Below are positions 9,437 to 18,755 of a stretch of 34,051 nucleotides of DNA, piece by piece. Both the position numbers and the translations under genes were made by a program. The stretch lies in the NCBI GenBank assembly GCA_903864915.1, contig CAIPHS010000005.1:67968-102018 (forward strand). Direction: 5' to 3'. The stretch comes from an uncultured Candidatus Woesearchaeota archaeon. Its GTDB lineage: Archaea; Nanobdellota; Nanobdellia; UBA10117. The notes under the pieces were generated by a model. That model searched no databases, was not told where the DNA came from, and worked only from the letters and a program-made list of their open reading frames with translations. The stretch's first letter is position 1. Every line of letters starts with the position of its first letter.

Positions 9437-10915
9437 CTACTTTGCAAACTTCTTGTAAAAGTAGCCGCACAAATCCTTGATTTTGACCCTTTCCTGCTTC
9501 ATAGTGTCCCTGTTTCTCACAGTAACGTCTTTTTTCTTCAAGGAATCAAAGTCTATTGTTATGCAGAATGGTGTTCCGATTTCATCCATCCTTCTGTATC
9601 TTTTTCCAATCGAGCCCGATTCGTCATAGGAGCATTTGTAGCAGTTTTTCAACTCATCATAGACTTCTGTCGCAAGTTCGGGGATCTTTTCCTTGCTTAC
9701 CAACGGGAAGATTGCAACTTGAATTGGTGCTATTTTTGGGCTTAATTTCAGCACAATTCTTGTTTCCTTGTCAACAATTTCTTCTGTGTAAGCGTTATCC
9801 AGGATTGCAAATACTGTCCTATCGACACCAAATGAGTCTTCCCAGACCCAGGGCAAGACTTTCTCATTCGCATCAATTACTGACAGGTCCTGGCTGCTTC
9901 CTTTGCTGTGTGATTTCAGATCATGGTCTGTTCTGTAGTGATTTGCAACAATCTCTGTCCAGCCAAATGATGTCAGAACTTCAAAATCCCATGCAGATTT
10001 TGCGTAGAATGGTTTCTCCTCAGATCCAATTTCCCGCAAGCGCATATTTTCTTTTTTAATTCCCAATGATTCGTAGAATTGCATCAGCAATGCAAGATAA
10101 TATGCTTCGATTTTGCTCTTGAAGTATTTTTTCTTCAGCGCTTCTTCTATGGAAATTGTGATAATCTTTTCTTCCTTACCTAGAAGAGCCAATCTTACTT
10201 CATGCTTCTTGTATTGGTCATATTTTTCGAACGCGTCTTCATTCTTGGGGTTGAAGAAAACTTCAACTTCCATTTGTGTGAACTGTCTCATCCGGAATAA
10301 TCCCTGTCTTGGCGAAATTTCGTTCCTGCAAATCAAACCGACCTGCGCCAACCCTATTGGAAGCTTTGCGCGCATCGAATTGTAAACTTTTTGGAAATCT
10401 ACAAAAATAGACTGGCAGGTCTCTGGCCTGAAGTACATTAATTCAGAATCCTTGGGTCCAAAGAAAGTCTTGACCATCAGGTTAAACATCTTCACAGGCA
10501 TCAATTCACCCTTGCATTTCGGGCAATGAATTTTGTTTGCCTTGATTAGCTTGTCAAACTCTTCCGGCTTCATGGCCTCCGGGACAATTTTCTTTGTGAC
10601 TTCTTCAATCAATTTGTCCGCTCGGTATATGCCTTTGCACTTGTGGCATTCGGTCAAAGGATCCTGGAAGCTTGTAAGATGGCCTGATGCCTCGAAAACT
10701 TTAGGAGGCATTATTGGGCTTCCATCGATTTCAAGCATCCCGTCTTTTTCAACAAACTCCTTTCTCCAAAGTTCGATTACATTTCTCTTGAGAGCCGCGC
10801 CTATTGGGCCATAATCATAGAAGCCTGCAGGGCCTTTGTAAATCTCGGAAGCGGGAAAGAATATTGCCTTTCTTGTGGCAAGGTCTAATATCTTGTCATA
10901 TTTGGTTTCGGCCAT
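9437..10915 (-). CDS. glyS: Glycyl-tRNA synthetase (dimeric archaeal/eukaryotic type)
   Basis: ATRKAIFFPASEIYKGPAGFYDYGPIGAALKRNV; RQGLFRMRQFTQMEVEVFF; SFGVDRTVFAILDNAY. Confidence 0.96.
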   Translation of the reverse strand: MAETKYDKILDLATRKAIFFPASEIYKGPAGFYDYGPIGAALKRNVIELWRKEFVEKDGMLEIDGSPIMPPKVFEASGHLTSFQDPLTECHKCKGIYRADKLIEEVTKKIVPEAMKPEEFDKLIKANKIHCPKCKGELMPVKMFNLMVKTFFGPKDSELMYFRPETCQSIFVDFQKVYNSMRAKLPIGLAQVGLICRNEISPRQGLFRMRQFTQMEVEVFFNPKNEDAFEKYDQYKKHEVRLALLGKEEKIITISIEEALKKKYFKSKIEAYYLALLMQFYESLGIKKENMRLREIGSEEKPFYAKSAWDFEVLTSFGWTEIVANHYRTDHDLKSHSKGSSQDLSVIDANEKVLPWVWEDSFGVDRTVFAILDNAYTEEIVDKETRIVLKLSPKIAPIQVAIFPLVSKEKIPELATEVYDELKNCYKCSYDESGSIGKRYRRMDEIGTPFCITIDFDSLKKKDVTVRNRDTMKQERVKIKDLCGYFYKKFAK

Positions 10916-10965
10916 GGCTCTGTTAACTAAACAATACTTAAAAGATTTTGCTGTCCCTAAAAAGC

Positions 10966-11334
10966 ATGCTAGAAGCTATTCTAAGGGCTTGGAAACACCC
11001 TTCAAAGGACGAACCCGATGCGGCTAAATTAGCGAGCGCAAGAGCCTGTGTCCTTAATGTGGCCAAATACCTGAGCAATCATACTGCATTTATCCTTGAC
11101 CATTACCTGCTGAAAGAATTTGTTGATGCTGGTGGAAACAAAGAGACGCTTTATGCAATTTTATTGCCGGTTTACGAGCAGGCTTACAAAGATCAATTTA
11201 GACTTGCTGAAGAGTTCAAGAAAATATCTGGAGGCATTTATTTTGAAATGGTCATGAATTACGCCAGCGCCTATGCTTCAGAAGTAAAACGCATAAAAAG
11301 TAAATTAGAACAAAAAACTAAGGCATCCACATAG
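10966..11334 (+). CDS. Hypothetical protein, predominantly helical
   Basis: ORF divergent from glyS. The track begins at an in-frame TTG (10948); the ATG at 10966 (MLEAILRAWKHPSKDEPDAAKL...) is more likely. Confidence 0.65.
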   Translation: MLEAILRAWKHPSKDEPDAAKLASARACVLNVAKYLSNHTAFILDHYLLKEFVDAGGNKETLYAILLPVYEQAYKDQFRLAEEFKKISGGIYFEMVMNYASAYASEVKRIKSKLEQKTKAST

Positions 11335-11382
11335 CTTTCTTGTAATTGAACACCTTAGGGACTATAAAACAAAATAAAGAAT

Positions 11383-12072
11383 TTATTTCTTAAGCTTTTT
11401 TTCCAAATCAGAGCGCACCCCAACCATACAGGCATCAAAGTCGAGATTCTTGTTGAAGAGAAAGGATGACCTTGGGTAGAAGTAGCCTATGCTGAAGGTA
11501 AAAACCTGCTGTGTTGGCACATCTGACTCGTCTGCTAGACAAATACCCATTGCAGGTTCGGAATTATGTTTCTTGAATGCTGCATTAACATGTTGCTGCA
11601 ATAATTTCTTATTGCCTGCAAGTGCCCGCCAGACAGGGTGTCTCAAAACCTTGTTTTTTGGCAGGTAGTTATTTCCACCAAATGAGGACATGCCTGTTTT
11701 TTCCAAATATTCTCGGGCAAATATCTTGCCTTGTAAATTATTAAATTGCTCTTCTGTCAAAATTAATGCGCCGTCCTTAAGTTCTGGATTTTTAGGCATG
11801 GAAAAACCTTCACCAATCTTTACTTGGCCTTTGTAACAAGCAATCCATGTGCTTGCATCATAACAATTGCTCCAAGCAAGCTCTATTGCCGGCGTATAGC
11901 CTGATTTTAAAGCATACAACCTAAATTGCATCAAATTTTTAACTGATGCTTTTTTCCTGTCGTCTTGATCTATGGCAACCTCAACATCGATTCTTCGCGG
12001 ACCTTTAAACACCTTATATTTTGGTCCCTGAGGTGCGAAATAAACATCTTTGGTTTGAACTCCTTCTGCCAT
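11383..12072 (-). CDS. Hypothetical protein (no recognised family)
   Basis: ORF extends to 12141, but the internal ATG at 12072 (MAEGVQTKDVYFAPQG...) has GCTTTAAAAAGC upstream at near-leaderless spacing. Confidence 0.65.
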   Translation of the reverse strand: MAEGVQTKDVYFAPQGPKYKVFKGPRRIDVEVAIDQDDRKKASVKNLMQFRLYALKSGYTPAIELAWSNCYDASTWIACYKGQVKIGEGFSMPKNPELKDGALILTEEQFNNLQGKIFAREYLEKTGMSSFGGNNYLPKNKVLRHPVWRALAGNKKLLQQHVNAAFKKHNSEPAMGICLADESDVPTQQVFTFSIGYFYPRSSFLFNKNLDFDACMVGVRSDLEKKLKK

Positions 12073-12167
12073 CTTAATTTTTAAATAAAGATGTAGCTTT
12101 TTAAAGCTTGTCAATATAGCAGTTATTGGCTGATCTTTCAACTAAAAATTATATCATACATATAAAT

Positions 12168-12812
12168 TTAGGGCTTCTTCCAGCTGATTTGATAATAAGT
12201 TATTTCTCCTTCAGCATCCACAATACCCACCATCAGATTCTTTCTTGTGCTGTGTGCAACCCGATTCATTGCTGCAAACTGCCTCCAGGTATAGGAATCG
12301 CCTTCTGATGTTGCGAATAGCACCCACATTGCATGAGCCTGGCCTGGCTTTACGCCTCTTGGGTAAACCCGGTAATCAGCGCCAAACTTCAATGCAGTCT
12401 TTGTTATGTAACCTCTTGTCCTTATATCGCGATAAACCTGATAGCGAATCCAAAAATTCTTTTCTTTCTTGCTTGCAAAATTGACAAACTGCGGGAATTT
12501 CAATTGCTTCTTGCCATCAAAGATTTTTAATTTTCCGCGCTCCATCAAATAAAGGGCCTCATCCAAGGCGAATTCCAGCCTTTTTTCTTTTATTCCATGT
12601 ATCTCGCCAAAAGAACTTCTGTCAAAGAACTGCTGGGCCAATTGGAAGTCCTCAGTCACGGCAACTTTGTTGCCAATCAGGTGGCCTTTTACAGCCCTTG
12701 TAAGCTTGACTTCATCCATAGCTGGAGCTTCGGGGCTATGTCGTTCTAAGTCAATCTTTTCTATGTCTGATTCTTCAGTCTTAGATACCTTAGGTACTTT
12801 CTTTTTTCCCAT
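12168..12812 (-). CDS. endA: tRNA-splicing endonuclease
   Basis: YQVYRDIRTRGYITKTALKFGADYRVYPRGVKPGQAHAMWVLFA...STRKNLMVGIVDAEGEITYYQISW with the conserved Tyr/His/Lys triad. Confidence 0.93.
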   Translation of the reverse strand: MGKKKVPKVSKTEESDIEKIDLERHSPEAPAMDEVKLTRAVKGHLIGNKVAVTEDFQLAQQFFDRSSFGEIHGIKEKRLEFALDEALYLMERGKLKIFDGKKQLKFPQFVNFASKKEKNFWIRYQVYRDIRTRGYITKTALKFGADYRVYPRGVKPGQAHAMWVLFATSEGDSYTWRQFAAMNRVAHSTRKNLMVGIVDAEGEITYYQISWKKP

Positions 12813-12910
12813 ATTTCAGCTAGAACTACGCGCCTGACAGCTTCGCTGACAGACTGAGCGTGTCCCTTAAACAGAGAAAGCTTTTAGAGGTTTAAAAATC
12901 TACTGTACGC

Positions 12911-13348
12911 ATGGTTGTGACTGGCGATATTATAGCATTAGCTGCTGTCATCGGACTTGTTTTGATTGAAATTATCCCTGAAAAACCTCAGCGAATAACG
13001 TGGGGAATTATGCTTCTTATCCTGGGGCTTGTGCCAGTTTTATTTATGATGAATTGGATAGCAATTGACATATTTTCATACCCATTAACAGGCTTTGTTG
13101 CAATGTTTATAGCCATTGTCGCTGGAGAAATGTTATTTACCGAAGGATTAAAAGAAGCGAATATCGCGCTTAAAATACTAAGTACTATTATGGGCTTAGT
13201 CATTATCATAGTAACGTCAATACCTTGGCTGGGAGATTTCAACGCCATAAGCTTTCAATTACCTTCTTATTCTCCAGTTATTGATTTTGCCATATATCTC
13301 GTTGCAGGCATACTAACGATAATTGGCGGGTTTAAAGCCAGCGCTTAG
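12911..13348 (+). CDS. Small integral membrane protein, about 4-5 TM segments
   Basis: 145 aa with hydrophobic segments (IIALAAVIGLVLIEII, GIMLLILGLVPVLFMM, LSTIMGLVIIIVTSI, AIYLVAGILTIIGG). Confidence 0.7.
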   Translation: MVVTGDIIALAAVIGLVLIEIIPEKPQRITWGIMLLILGLVPVLFMMNWIAIDIFSYPLTGFVAMFIAIVAGEMLFTEGLKEANIALKILSTIMGLVIIIVTSIPWLGDFNAISFQLPSYSPVIDFAIYLVAGILTIIGGFKASA

Positions 13349-13387
13349 CTTCAAAACCTTTTTAGAGGCTTAACATATAATTTAGGC

Positions 13388-14290
13388 ATGAGAGCTGTAA
13401 TTTTGGGGACTGCATCGGCATTTCCTACACGGGAAAGGGCGCATTCAGCGACATTCCTAGATATAGGAACGGAGGCGCTGCTGTTCGATTGTGGCGAGTC
13501 TGTCCAGAGGCAGATGACATTTGCAAAGCTCAGCCCCATGAAGATTTCGAAGATATTCATAACGCACTGGCATGGCGACCATGTCCTTGGTCTTGGCGGT
13601 TTATTGCAGAGCATGCAGTTGAATCAGAGGAAAAAGCCAGTTGATATATGCGGGCCTGAAGAGACCAGGCAGCGGTTTAACTATATGATGAAGGCTTTTG
13701 AGTTCAGGACTCAATACCCAATTAATGTCTATGAAATAAAGGCTGGCCAGAAGCCGTTCAAGATTCTTGAGAAAGAAAATTATGAAATCTGGGCAATAAG
13801 GTGTAAGCATCCGCTTGCATGCATTGCATTTTCTTATGTCGAGAAGCCAAGGAGAAGGATTGACATCACGTGCCTAAAGAAATTTGGCCTTGTGAATGAT
13901 CCTATTATAAAAAATCTGCAGGCTGGCAAAGACATAATGTGGAAGGGCAAGAAAATTGCCGCATCCAAAGCAACATACATGCAGAAAGGCAAGAAATTTG
14001 TTTACATAGTTGATGCGGGCTATTCAGAAAACCTGGTAGGATTTGCAAAAGACGCTGATGTCCTCATATGCGAAGCCACATTCACAAAGGATTTGAGTGT
14101 GGAGGCCAGAGAGTTTGGCCACATGACTTCAACAGATGCCGCTATGCTGGCAAAGAAAGCCAATGTAAAGCAGCTGGTAATAACACACTTCAGCCAGAGA
14201 TATAGGGATGCGACAGAACTTTTGCAGGAAGCCAGAAAAGTTTTCAAGAACACTGTAGCTGCAAAAGATTTTATGGAAATTAAAATCTAA
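13388..14290 (+). CDS. rnz: Ribonuclease Z (metallo-beta-lactamase fold)
   Basis: GTASAFPTRERAHSATFLDIG, FITHWHGDHVLGLGGLLQS, FGHMTSTDAAMLAKKANVKQLVITHFSQRY. Confidence 0.95.
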   Translation: MRAVILGTASAFPTRERAHSATFLDIGTEALLFDCGESVQRQMTFAKLSPMKISKIFITHWHGDHVLGLGGLLQSMQLNQRKKPVDICGPEETRQRFNYMMKAFEFRTQYPINVYEIKAGQKPFKILEKENYEIWAIRCKHPLACIAFSYVEKPRRRIDITCLKKFGLVNDPIIKNLQAGKDIMWKGKKIAASKATYMQKGKKFVYIVDAGYSENLVGFAKDADVLICEATFTKDLSVEAREFGHMTSTDAAMLAKKANVKQLVITHFSQRYRDATELLQEARKVFKNTVAAKDFMEIKI

Positions 14291-14324
14291 GGGCCCCAAT
14301 TACTTAACTTATTTTTCATCATAA

Positions 14325-15224
14325 TTATTTCGGGACGCATTGATTATTTATAGTGGCCATCTGCTCAGGGGTGCAATCAATGCCGGGGATGCAGTCCAGG
14401 TCGAACCCATCGTTGCATTTGTAGCCGTCTTTGCAGTTGAATCTATTGATACAGTCCATGCACTTACTGTTGGTTTGTTCGCATAACTGATGCCCCAATA
14501 TACATCCATCGCAGGTCTTTGTGCACTGGGAATCATCTGAACATTCGCGAGGTGCGCTTTCCCCGGTCACGACCACCGTCTTGGACACCTGTTTCAGCGG
14601 CTGGATTCCTTCAAGCTCATCCAATGTTGCTTTATTGCAGTCTTTGTTCAGTTCGCTCTCGACAGTAAAGCAGTCATAGACCGCCATCGAATAGGAATAT
14701 GTTCCTGGATTGGTAAAATGGTCGCCTCCTGGCACCTGCAGCGTCATGTCCATCATACCGCGCTTGTCTGGATTGTCAAAGTCTATGTCATTGAAGGTTC
14801 CGGAAAGTACCGCACGAAGATCCGGTGCATAGCTGACGCCCGGGCTGTACGCGCCTTGATTCGGATAGGTATACATTACGAGTCCTTTGAACGGTGAACC
14901 AGTGTACTTTATGTAATATTCGCCGTTCACCTTTTCATCAACAACATATGTGGGATTTATTCTAATGTCTAAATCCAATAGAGAACTGGAAGGTGCTTGC
15001 TGTTCTGGCTGTGTCTTGTTCTCAGAAGCTGCAGTAGGTTCTGTCAGATTTTCTGGGGTGTTCTCTGGCGTCTGCTCTTCTGTAGATGGTGCTGCCTGCG
15101 TTTTTTCCTTTGTAGGTGTGGTTACATTACCCGAAGATTTGCTAAATGGAAGTGTGCATCCGCTAACTAAGAATAAAGCAACAATCAATACAAATACTAT
15201 TGGAATTAGTTTATCTTTTATCAT
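14325..15224 (-). CDS. Putative lipoprotein with Cys-rich C-terminus
   Basis: Signal sequence with lipobox-like LFLVSGC, Pro/Thr/Glu-rich linker, and about 12 Cys in the last 75 aa. Confidence 0.75.
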   Translation of the reverse strand: MIKDKLIPIVFVLIVALFLVSGCTLPFSKSSGNVTTPTKEKTQAAPSTEEQTPENTPENLTEPTAASENKTQPEQQAPSSSLLDLDIRINPTYVVDEKVNGEYYIKYTGSPFKGLVMYTYPNQGAYSPGVSYAPDLRAVLSGTFNDIDFDNPDKRGMMDMTLQVPGGDHFTNPGTYSYSMAVYDCFTVESELNKDCNKATLDELEGIQPLKQVSKTVVVTGESAPRECSDDSQCTKTCDGCILGHQLCEQTNSKCMDCINRFNCKDGYKCNDGFDLDCIPGIDCTPEQMATINNQCVPK

Positions 15225-15280
15225 TCCAGTCAGTGCTCCATATAAGCAAGTTCTTAGTATTTAAATCTTAGTTAAATGCA

Positions 15281-15308
15281 AATTAAATAAAAATTTAAAA
15301 TAAAAAAT
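15281..15308 (-). terminator. Probable T-rich archaeal terminator after the 820-aa gene
   Basis: Minus strand reads GATTTTTTATTTTAAATTTTTATTTAATT just after the stop. Confidence 0.45.
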
Positions 15309-15311
15309 CAA

Positions 15312-17774
15312 TTACTTCTTCTTGCTGTTTTTCTTCTTCTCTTCAGCATCCAAAATGTCCTGGGCTGTTGGCTTCTTGCCGTTTCCGTTCTTCTTTTCGT
15401 CTTTTGGAGCTTCAGTATCTTCATCCAGGAACTTGTTGAACTTGTTGACCAAGTCCTTCCTTCTCAGCAAGTAATTTGCAAATGCAACTATCACTATTAC
15501 AAGCACTATGAACAGCCAGTTAGGTATGAAGTAAGTTGTCGCTGTCAGGAAAGCTGTAATTGTGCTGAATGCACCGCTCAAACTGCCCAGGCTTGACATG
15601 AAGCGCTCTTTTGCTGACTCTGCCTGCACAGTCTCGTTCTTAGCTTCTGCCAGCTTTGCCTGTAAGGCTGCTGACAACAGGCCCGAGACATTCTCTGTAG
15701 GTGCAGTCTCATTGGTTTCATTTGAGACAGCTGTTGTCTGGTTTTCTTCCTGCACTATCGGTGCCGTTTCGTTAGTTTCATTAGTTACTGTAATATTTTC
15801 AACAGGTGCTGTCTCGTTTGTTATTGTAACGTTTTCCGGAATAGTTTCGTTTGTTATTGTGATATTCTCAGTTGGCGCAGTTTCATTCTCAGTTATTTCG
15901 GTTATATTTTCTGCAGGTGTAATATTTTCTTCACCCTCTATAACTGGTTCTGAAACATTTATCCCGCTTTCATTTACAACTGGCTGTCCTTCAGTCGTTG
16001 TGGCATTTTCAGCAGGAACTTGCTTGACGAAAAGAGATTTTACCTTTGCGACAAAGCTGTTCCACCAGCCAACTATCTTGTCCTTTATTGCCGAAAATCT
16101 TTCAGACACAGGTGCTGCAGAAGTTACTGTCTTCTCAGTCGCATTAGTCTCTTGAGACAAGACTATGTCAAAGCTTGTTGTTGACATTGTTGTAGCCTGG
16201 TCTTTCAACCTGGCCGCAACTGTGACTTTGTATGAATCCTTGGCTGTCCCTTCTGGCACTGCAACATAGGCATATACCGTCTTTGATGACTTGCCTTCCA
16301 ATGTCAGGGAAGCTGGATTTAATTGTACAAATGCAGCGCCTGTTCCGCTGACTTCCAGATTATAAGTGGAGTTTTCCACGCCCTTGTTTTCTACAACAAT
16401 AGGGACTAGTGCTGGCTCGCCAGCTGCAACATCGATGCTGGTCAATGCAGATGTTGTTACAACACCGAAGCAGCTCTCCAGTGATGCAACTTCCAAATTC
16501 AAGTCGGAAGAAGCTGATGCCTTGCTTGCATCCTGCGCTTCAGCTGTTACTGTTATGGTCTGCTTGCCAGTTATTGCTCCCCCTTTCGGGGCCACTATCA
16601 AATTAATAGATGTAGCTTCGCCAGCCTTCAAGTCTGCAAATGACTTGTCTGCAGAGGCGAAATCTGCGCCTTGTACGAGTATTGAGTATCGCGCGTCAAA
16701 TTGCCCGGTATTGACTAATGAAACCGCATATGCCTTCTCAGTGTTAGGGCATATCACATCACTAGCTTCTGATATCTTGACGTCCGCGGAATTGCAAGTC
16801 TTCACATTTGCGATCACTGTCTGTTCTGTCTTTGTTCCCTTGTCTGGCGCAATCGTGACCTTTACGCTAAAGTCACCTGCTATGCCATAGCCAGGGAATA
16901 ACACTAAGTTTGTGAAACGTGCCTGGTCTGCAGGGACTTCAACTTTTGTATTTTCAACGGTGGCCCATGCAGGCCCATCAACAGAAAGCGCGTAAACATT
17001 ATTGACTGAACCTGCGTTCTCTATTGCTATTGGTATCTTGGCTTCTGATGCCTCGCAGAAACTCAGGTAATTAACGTCTGGCTTTGCGTTGAAGTCATAG
17101 CATTGCTTGCTTTTCAGCTGTAGTTGCTGCGACGCTATCGCTTTGGAGTTTTGCGAAGCTGCAGTCACTGTCAGTGCAAAGTCTCCGGTTTGGTCAGCAG
17201 GCGGCGTGCTGTATACACTAATGTCTTTGGTCTGCCCTGCTGTGAGCGTGACTAAATCTTCAGAAAGGATGCTGAATTTTCCAGGTACTCCATTGATTGA
17301 CAGGGCAAAGTTCTCGGTGTATTTGCCTGTGTTCTTCAAATGTAACGAGTAATCTGCTCTTGTTGCCGCACAGATGTCCTGTGATGCGCTGTCTACAACA
17401 AGTTCTGCGGAATGGCAGCCAAGGACCTTCAAGTTAAGCGTTTGTTCCTCTGTTTTACCGACGCTTGAAACTGTGGCCTTGATGCTGTAGTTTCCTGCCA
17501 GGGCAACTATGCTCGGCGTAACATAAACGTAAATCTGTTCGGATTCTCCCTGATTAAGGGAAAAGCCTGCTGGTGCCGCAACTGCCCATTTGGCCGCATC
17601 TCCGCTAAGAGAAACGGTATAAGAATCCTGGAAGTTCCCGTCATTGGTCACAGAAGCCACAAAGACTGCTGTGTCGGTGGCACAAAGAGCCATCGAATTG
17701 GAGCTAAATTCCAGCGCACAGACTGGAGCTAAAACAAAAAGCAGTGATAGTACTGCCAGTAACAGTTTTTTCAT
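15312..17774 (-). CDS. Secreted, C-terminally TM-anchored protein with about 5 tandem Ig-like (NEW3/COG1470-like) domains and an N-sequon-rich stalk
   Basis: Signal peptide MKKLLLAVLSLLFVLAPVCALEF; repeats of about 102-108 aa; stalk NETAPTENITITNETIPENVT...; TM WLFIVLVIVIVAFANYLL; charged tail. Confidence 0.88.
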   Translation of the reverse strand: MKKLLLAVLSLLFVLAPVCALEFSSNSMALCATDTAVFVASVTNDGNFQDSYTVSLSGDAAKWAVAAPAGFSLNQGESEQIYVYVTPSIVALAGNYSIKATVSSVGKTEEQTLNLKVLGCHSAELVVDSASQDICAATRADYSLHLKNTGKYTENFALSINGVPGKFSILSEDLVTLTAGQTKDISVYSTPPADQTGDFALTVTAASQNSKAIASQQLQLKSKQCYDFNAKPDVNYLSFCEASEAKIPIAIENAGSVNNVYALSVDGPAWATVENTKVEVPADQARFTNLVLFPGYGIAGDFSVKVTIAPDKGTKTEQTVIANVKTCNSADVKISEASDVICPNTEKAYAVSLVNTGQFDARYSILVQGADFASADKSFADLKAGEATSINLIVAPKGGAITGKQTITVTAEAQDASKASASSDLNLEVASLESCFGVVTTSALTSIDVAAGEPALVPIVVENKGVENSTYNLEVSGTGAAFVQLNPASLTLEGKSSKTVYAYVAVPEGTAKDSYKVTVAARLKDQATTMSTTSFDIVLSQETNATEKTVTSAAPVSERFSAIKDKIVGWWNSFVAKVKSLFVKQVPAENATTTEGQPVVNESGINVSEPVIEGEENITPAENITEITENETAPTENITITNETIPENVTITNETAPVENITVTNETNETAPIVQEENQTTAVSNETNETAPTENVSGLLSAALQAKLAEAKNETVQAESAKERFMSSLGSLSGAFSTITAFLTATTYFIPNWLFIVLVIVIVAFANYLLRRKDLVNKFNKFLDEDTEAPKDEKKNGNGKKPTAQDILDAEEKKKNSKKK

Positions 17775-17789
17775 GTTGCATGCACCTCC

Positions 17790-17817
17790 GAGTTATAACA
17801 CTCGATTGTTATCACTC
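17790..17817. promoter_or_regulatory. 11-bp inverted repeat abutting the Shine-Dalgarno of the 820-aa gene
   Basis: gagttataaca-ctcgat-tgttatcactc (10/11 paired) directly next to acctcc (GGAGGT SD at 17784-17789); TATA-like GCTTATATTG at 17831-17840. Confidence 0.5.
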
Positions 17818-17869
17818 TGACTTAGCAACTCAATATAAGCATTTCTCTACTGGAGTGTATATATTATAA

Positions 17870-17897
17870 GAAACGAATGAAAAGAAAAAGAAAAAGG
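17870..17897 (-). terminator. Probable T-rich terminator after the 130-aa gene
   Basis: Minus strand reads CCTTTTTCTTTTTCTTTTCATTCGTTTC after the stop. Confidence 0.4.
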
Positions 17898-17901
17898 CTT
17901 T

Positions 17902-18294
17902 TTACTTCTTTATCATTGAACCTACTGCGCCGCCTATTGCACCCAATACAGCCCCTATTACGACCGCATATATCAGGCTGGCTACTAAGCCTCCCGAGAA
18001 CATGCAACTGGTGCACAAAACTTGGAGTCGTTCTGTACCGGCAAGGTTTAGTGTTTTGATCAGCAATACTATTAAGGCTGCAACTACGCCTGCCGCTGCT
18101 CCTGTCTTTGCGCCTTCTTCATACTTCTTGTCCTTGGCGACGTAAGCAGCTACGGCTCCGCCGATGATAAATGCTACCGCCAGTAAATACATTTGGGGTA
18201 TGAATCCTACAACAACCGCTCCTACGATAATAGCTGCTATCGCACCGATTATTGTCGCTTTTAGGTCCACTTCACAACATATTTTTTTTGCCAT
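17902..18294 (-). CDS. Gly/Ala-rich small multi-TM protein (DUF5518-like)
   Basis: IIGAIAAIIVGAVVVGFIP...AKDKKYEEGAKTGAAAGVVAALIVLL...GAVLGAIGGAVGSMIKK; resembles the neighbouring 113-aa protein. Confidence 0.75.
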   Translation of the reverse strand: MAKKICCEVDLKATIIGAIAAIIVGAVVVGFIPQMYLLAVAFIIGGAVAAYVAKDKKYEEGAKTGAAAGVVAALIVLLIKTLNLAGTERLQVLCTSCMFSGGLVASLIYAVVIGAVLGAIGGAVGSMIKK

Positions 18295-18350
18295 GCTAGC
18301 TATAAGTCCAAAAAGAACAATAAAAGCTAGTGCTGTTACGCAGAGATAGA

Positions 18351-18371
18351 TAAAACAAAAGAAAAAGAAAC
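18351..18371 (-). terminator. Probable T-rich terminator after the 113-aa gene
   Basis: Minus strand reads TTTCTTTTTCTTTTGTTTTA after the stop. Confidence 0.4.
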
Positions 18372-18374
18372 AAT

Positions 18375-18716
18375 TTACTTCTTGCTTGATATCGCAACGC
18401 CTATCAGGCCACCAATCGCGCCAAGTATGAATCCTAGTATTAACGCGACTACAACTGCAATCATGCCTATCACGCCGCCGAACATTGTTCCCAAGCTTCC
18501 AAAGATTGAGCCGAACAAAGTGGATCCCATTAAGGCTACGATTCCGACTATTAGGCCAGCTATCGCGCCAGTGATTCCACCTATAATAGCGCCGTCTTTG
18601 TAGTTCTTTGTTCGTGCAAGCACTGCAGCTATAAAGCCTGGCAATAGGAAGGGTATAAACATTCCTACTATGGCCATTACAATTGCAATTACTATTGCTT
18701 TCCAGTTTAATGCCAT
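18375..18716 (-). CDS. Gly/Ala-rich small multi-TM protein (DUF5518-like)
   Basis: FIAAVLARTKNYKDGAIIGGITGAIAGLIVGIVALMG...GFILGAIGGLIGVAISSKK; paralogue of the 130-aa protein. Confidence 0.75.
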   Translation of the reverse strand: MALNWKAIVIAIVMAIVGMFIPFLLPGFIAAVLARTKNYKDGAIIGGITGAIAGLIVGIVALMGSTLFGSIFGSLGTMFGGVIGMIAVVVALILGFILGAIGGLIGVAISSKK

Positions 18717-18755
18717 GTTTCCTCTAAGCAGGAAAGAGAAATGATATATTAAAAA

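Noticed and set aside
12842-12868. CTGACAG direct repeat with CAGC-TTC-GCTG mini-stem upstream of endA
   Set aside because: Only 7-bp direct repeats and a 4-bp stem; too short to support a function.
15562-16890. Plus-strand ORFs 15562-16155 and 16366-16890 antisense to the 820-aa gene
   Set aside because: Ser/Val/Thr-rich translations mirror the opposite-strand repeat coding sequence; no start signals; treated as shadow ORFs.
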